DNA from: Kiritimatiellales bacterium
GTDB lineage: Bacteria; Verrucomicrobiota; Kiritimatiellia; Kiritimatiellales; Pontiellaceae
Direction: 5' to 3'
Assembly (NCBI GenBank): GCA_030630445.1
Contig: DAOVNC010000216.1
Span: forward strand, 1 to 6,346
DNA length: 6,346 bases
Shown: one piece after another, positions 4,968 through 6,346 of the stretch
Position numbering within the stretch: the first letter of the stretch is position 1
Layout: the number at the start of each line of letters is the position of its first letter
Made by a program: the position numbers and the translations under genes
Notes under the pieces: generated by a model
Database searches by the model: none
The model's input: the letters and a program-made list of their open reading frames with translations, nothing else
Told to the model about the DNA's origin: nothing

Positions 4968-6346
4968 TTATTCTTCATTTGTTTCGTAGCGCAGGTTGTA
5001 GGGGAAGGGGATTTCGCGCAGGGCGGCGGAAGCGCCTTCGGCCATGGGAGCCATCATCGCCCCTTCGGGCATCTGGCGCGAGACGGCGTAGTGGTAGAAG
5101 TAGAGCTCGATGTCGTCGAGTTCGTCGATGTTGAGCACCGGGACGCCGAGGTCTTCGGTCGGAACGGTTAGATTCCACCCGGTCGTGGCGACGCTGCGCT
5201 CCTTGAAGATGTCGATCTCCTGAACAGTCGGTGGCACGCGCGGGTCGGCGCTGAGCTGCATGGTGACGGGCGACGTGAGCGATTCGCTGAAACGCCATTT
5301 GGCGGATGGTGCATGGAAGTACCAGTAGCGGGTGCTGTAGGCGGTCTCCTCGTTCTGCAACCGGTCGGGGCGGTCGGGGTGGAAGGTGCCGACATCAAAG
5401 TTTCGGACGAAACCCGTTCCACCATAGGAGAGTTCGCCGGCGAGCTGGGTGCGTCCGAGCGAGTGGCTGCCGGGCAGGTTGATCTTGAGCCATTTGATCT
5501 TGTCGAGGAAGAGGCCGGCACTGAGCACGTTGCCGTTGTCGTCGCGTCGCGCGCCACGGTAGAAGGTGCCACCGGGGATTTCGCGCCTAGTGCTAAAGGA
5601 GAGCTTAATGTTGCCGATGGCATCCATCTTGGTGCGAAGATAGCTGCGGAAGGCCTCCATGGCGGTGAGCGTGGCGGGGGTGTCGGGGTCGGACGGATCG
5701 GCATAGTAGAGAATGTTGGTGCCGGTGTCGTCGAACTCCCTGTAGCCCAGGAAATCCTCGCGCACGGAAAACCAGTCGAAAAAATCGTCCTGCGGCAATT
5801 GCACGAGGCTGTTGAAACTGACCATGGCATAGTAGAACTGCTCCAGCTCCTCGGCGTTGCGCAGCTTGAAGAGCGTGCCGGACGACCATTTCCGGCCGAG
5901 GTAGAAATAGTTCATGAACGGCGTGTTCCATTTGTATTCCAGCGCGCGTGCCATGAAGTAGAGCCACTTTTGCGCCTCGTCGAACGAGAGGTTGGCCAGC
6001 ATGGTCTGGTGCTGGTGGCGCAGGTGGTGGACCGGGTCGGCGAAGTAGCGCCCGGACAGGCTCTGCTGACTCCCGGCCAAGGTCCGGTCCAGATCCTCTT
6101 TCTCGCGAATCAGCGCGGACAGACGCCCCAGTTCCTGTTTGAGCAGTATCGCGGCTTCCTGCGAATCAATCGCCAGGGTCTTCATGCCCAGCATCAGGGT
6201 TTCCACCTTGGCTGCACTTTCGATATTTTCTAGTTTTGCGTTTTCTTGAGCCGCCAGCCTTTCCTTGTCGGCTTCCAGCTGACCCTTGGCCTCTTCACTT
6301 GCTGCTTGCGCTACGGCGTTGACGGCATGCGCGGCGACGCCAGGGC
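4968..6346 (-). CDS. C-terminal part of a large Tc-toxin-A-like protein (partial)
   Basis: The frame is open from the right edge to a TAA at 4970-4968, giving 458 residues of a longer protein. The GTG at 6206 is not a convincing start because the coding frame continues upstream with the same composition and helical character. Residues 14-100 are a charged, Ala/Glu/Lys-rich coiled coil. Residues 101-180 are helical, with aromatic-rich WLYFMARALEYKWNTPF (127-143). Residues 245-425 are beta-rich, with KIKWLKINLPG (282-292) and LSYGGTG (305-311), followed by IDELDDIELYFYHYA (406-420). This order (long helices, a helix with Y-x-W-N, then a strand pattern KI-x-x-hydrophobic-x-LP, then D-hydrophobic-DDI-x-L) resembles the end of Tc-toxin A subunits, where the pore helices join the TcB-binding domain. 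That is a pattern match from memory, so moderate confidence; a phage-tail-like or other giant secreted protein is possible. Its GC content is higher than its neighbours', and it is convergent with the sialidase gene. Confidence 0.5.
   Translation of the reverse strand, partial: PGVAAHAVNAVAQAASEEAKGQLEADKERLAAQENAKLENIESAAKVETLMLGMKTLAIDSQEAAILLKQELGRLSALIREKEDLDRTLAGSQQSLSGRYFADPVHHLRHQHQTMLANLSFDEAQKWLYFMARALEYKWNTPFMNYFYLGRKWSSGTLFKLRNAEELEQFYYAMVSFNSLVQLPQDDFFDWFSVREDFLGYREFDDTGTNILYYADPSDPDTPATLTAMEAFRSYLRTKMDAIGNIKLSFSTRREIPGGTFYRGARRDDNGNVLSAGLFLDKIKWLKINLPGSHSLGRTQLAGELSYGGTGFVRNFDVGTFHPDRPDRLQNEETAYSTRYWYFHAPSAKWRFSESLTSPVTMQLSADPRVPPTVQEIDIFKERSVATTGWNLTVPTEDLGVPVLNIDELDDIELYFYHYAVSRQMPEGAMMAPMAEGASAALREIPFPYNLRYETNEE

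Noticed and set aside
5313..6233. 306-codon open frame on the plus strand opposite the Tc-like gene
   Set aside because: It is antisense to a coherent coding frame with coiled-coil and beta-rich structure. Its Gly/Val/Glu-rich composition is what GC-rich codons produce on the opposite strand, and it has no recognisable motif.

Overview
The window most likely comes from a glycan-degrading bacterium of the Planctomycetes-Verrucomicrobia-Chlamydiae group. A Kiritimatiellota- or Lentisphaerae-type genome would fit. I infer this from the mix of gene families (a secreted multidomain sialidase beside a URO-D-superfamily protein and an unusual 2-hydroxyacid dehydrogenase); no marker gene in the window proves it.

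Layout. Positions 1-246 hold no gene I can assign. Positions 247-400 are a regulatory segment for a D-2-hydroxyacid dehydrogenase-like gene (401-1387, +). Positions 1388-1715 are a second intergenic region that carries a diverged copy of the same regulatory segment. It leads into a two-gene unit: a URO-D-superfamily protein (1716-2744, +; I prefer this start over an upstream GTG) and, 25 bp later, a secreted GH33 exo-alpha-sialidase (2770-4860, +) with every expected catalytic residue visible. A short convergent gap with a possible terminator follows. The right end is the C-terminal part of a large, visibly GC-richer minus-strand gene (4968 to beyond 6346) that resembles the pore/TcB-binding end of Tc-toxin A subunits.

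The most interesting signal is non-coding. About 105 bp is repeated in direct orientation before the dehydrogenase (246-350) and before the URO-D/sialidase unit (1497-1602). By hand alignment 90 of 106 columns are identical. Each copy has the same architecture: an 18-bp palindrome of form TTAGRGGYATGCCYCTAA, a perfect TTGACA -35 box, a 17-bp spacer, a TACATA -10 box, and a fully conserved small stem-loop at the predicted transcript 5' end. This looks like a regulon element with the palindrome centred near -61/-62, the place where class I activators usually bind. It would join the dehydrogenase, the URO-D protein and the sialidase under one unknown regulator.

How they may work together (inference): the exported sialidase releases terminal sialic acids or related sugars from glycoconjugates, and the two cytoplasmic proteins act on something released or imported. 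No transporter, sialate lyase or regulator gene lies inside the window, so the substrate and regulator remain unknown. The minus-strand Tc-like gene appears unrelated to this group.
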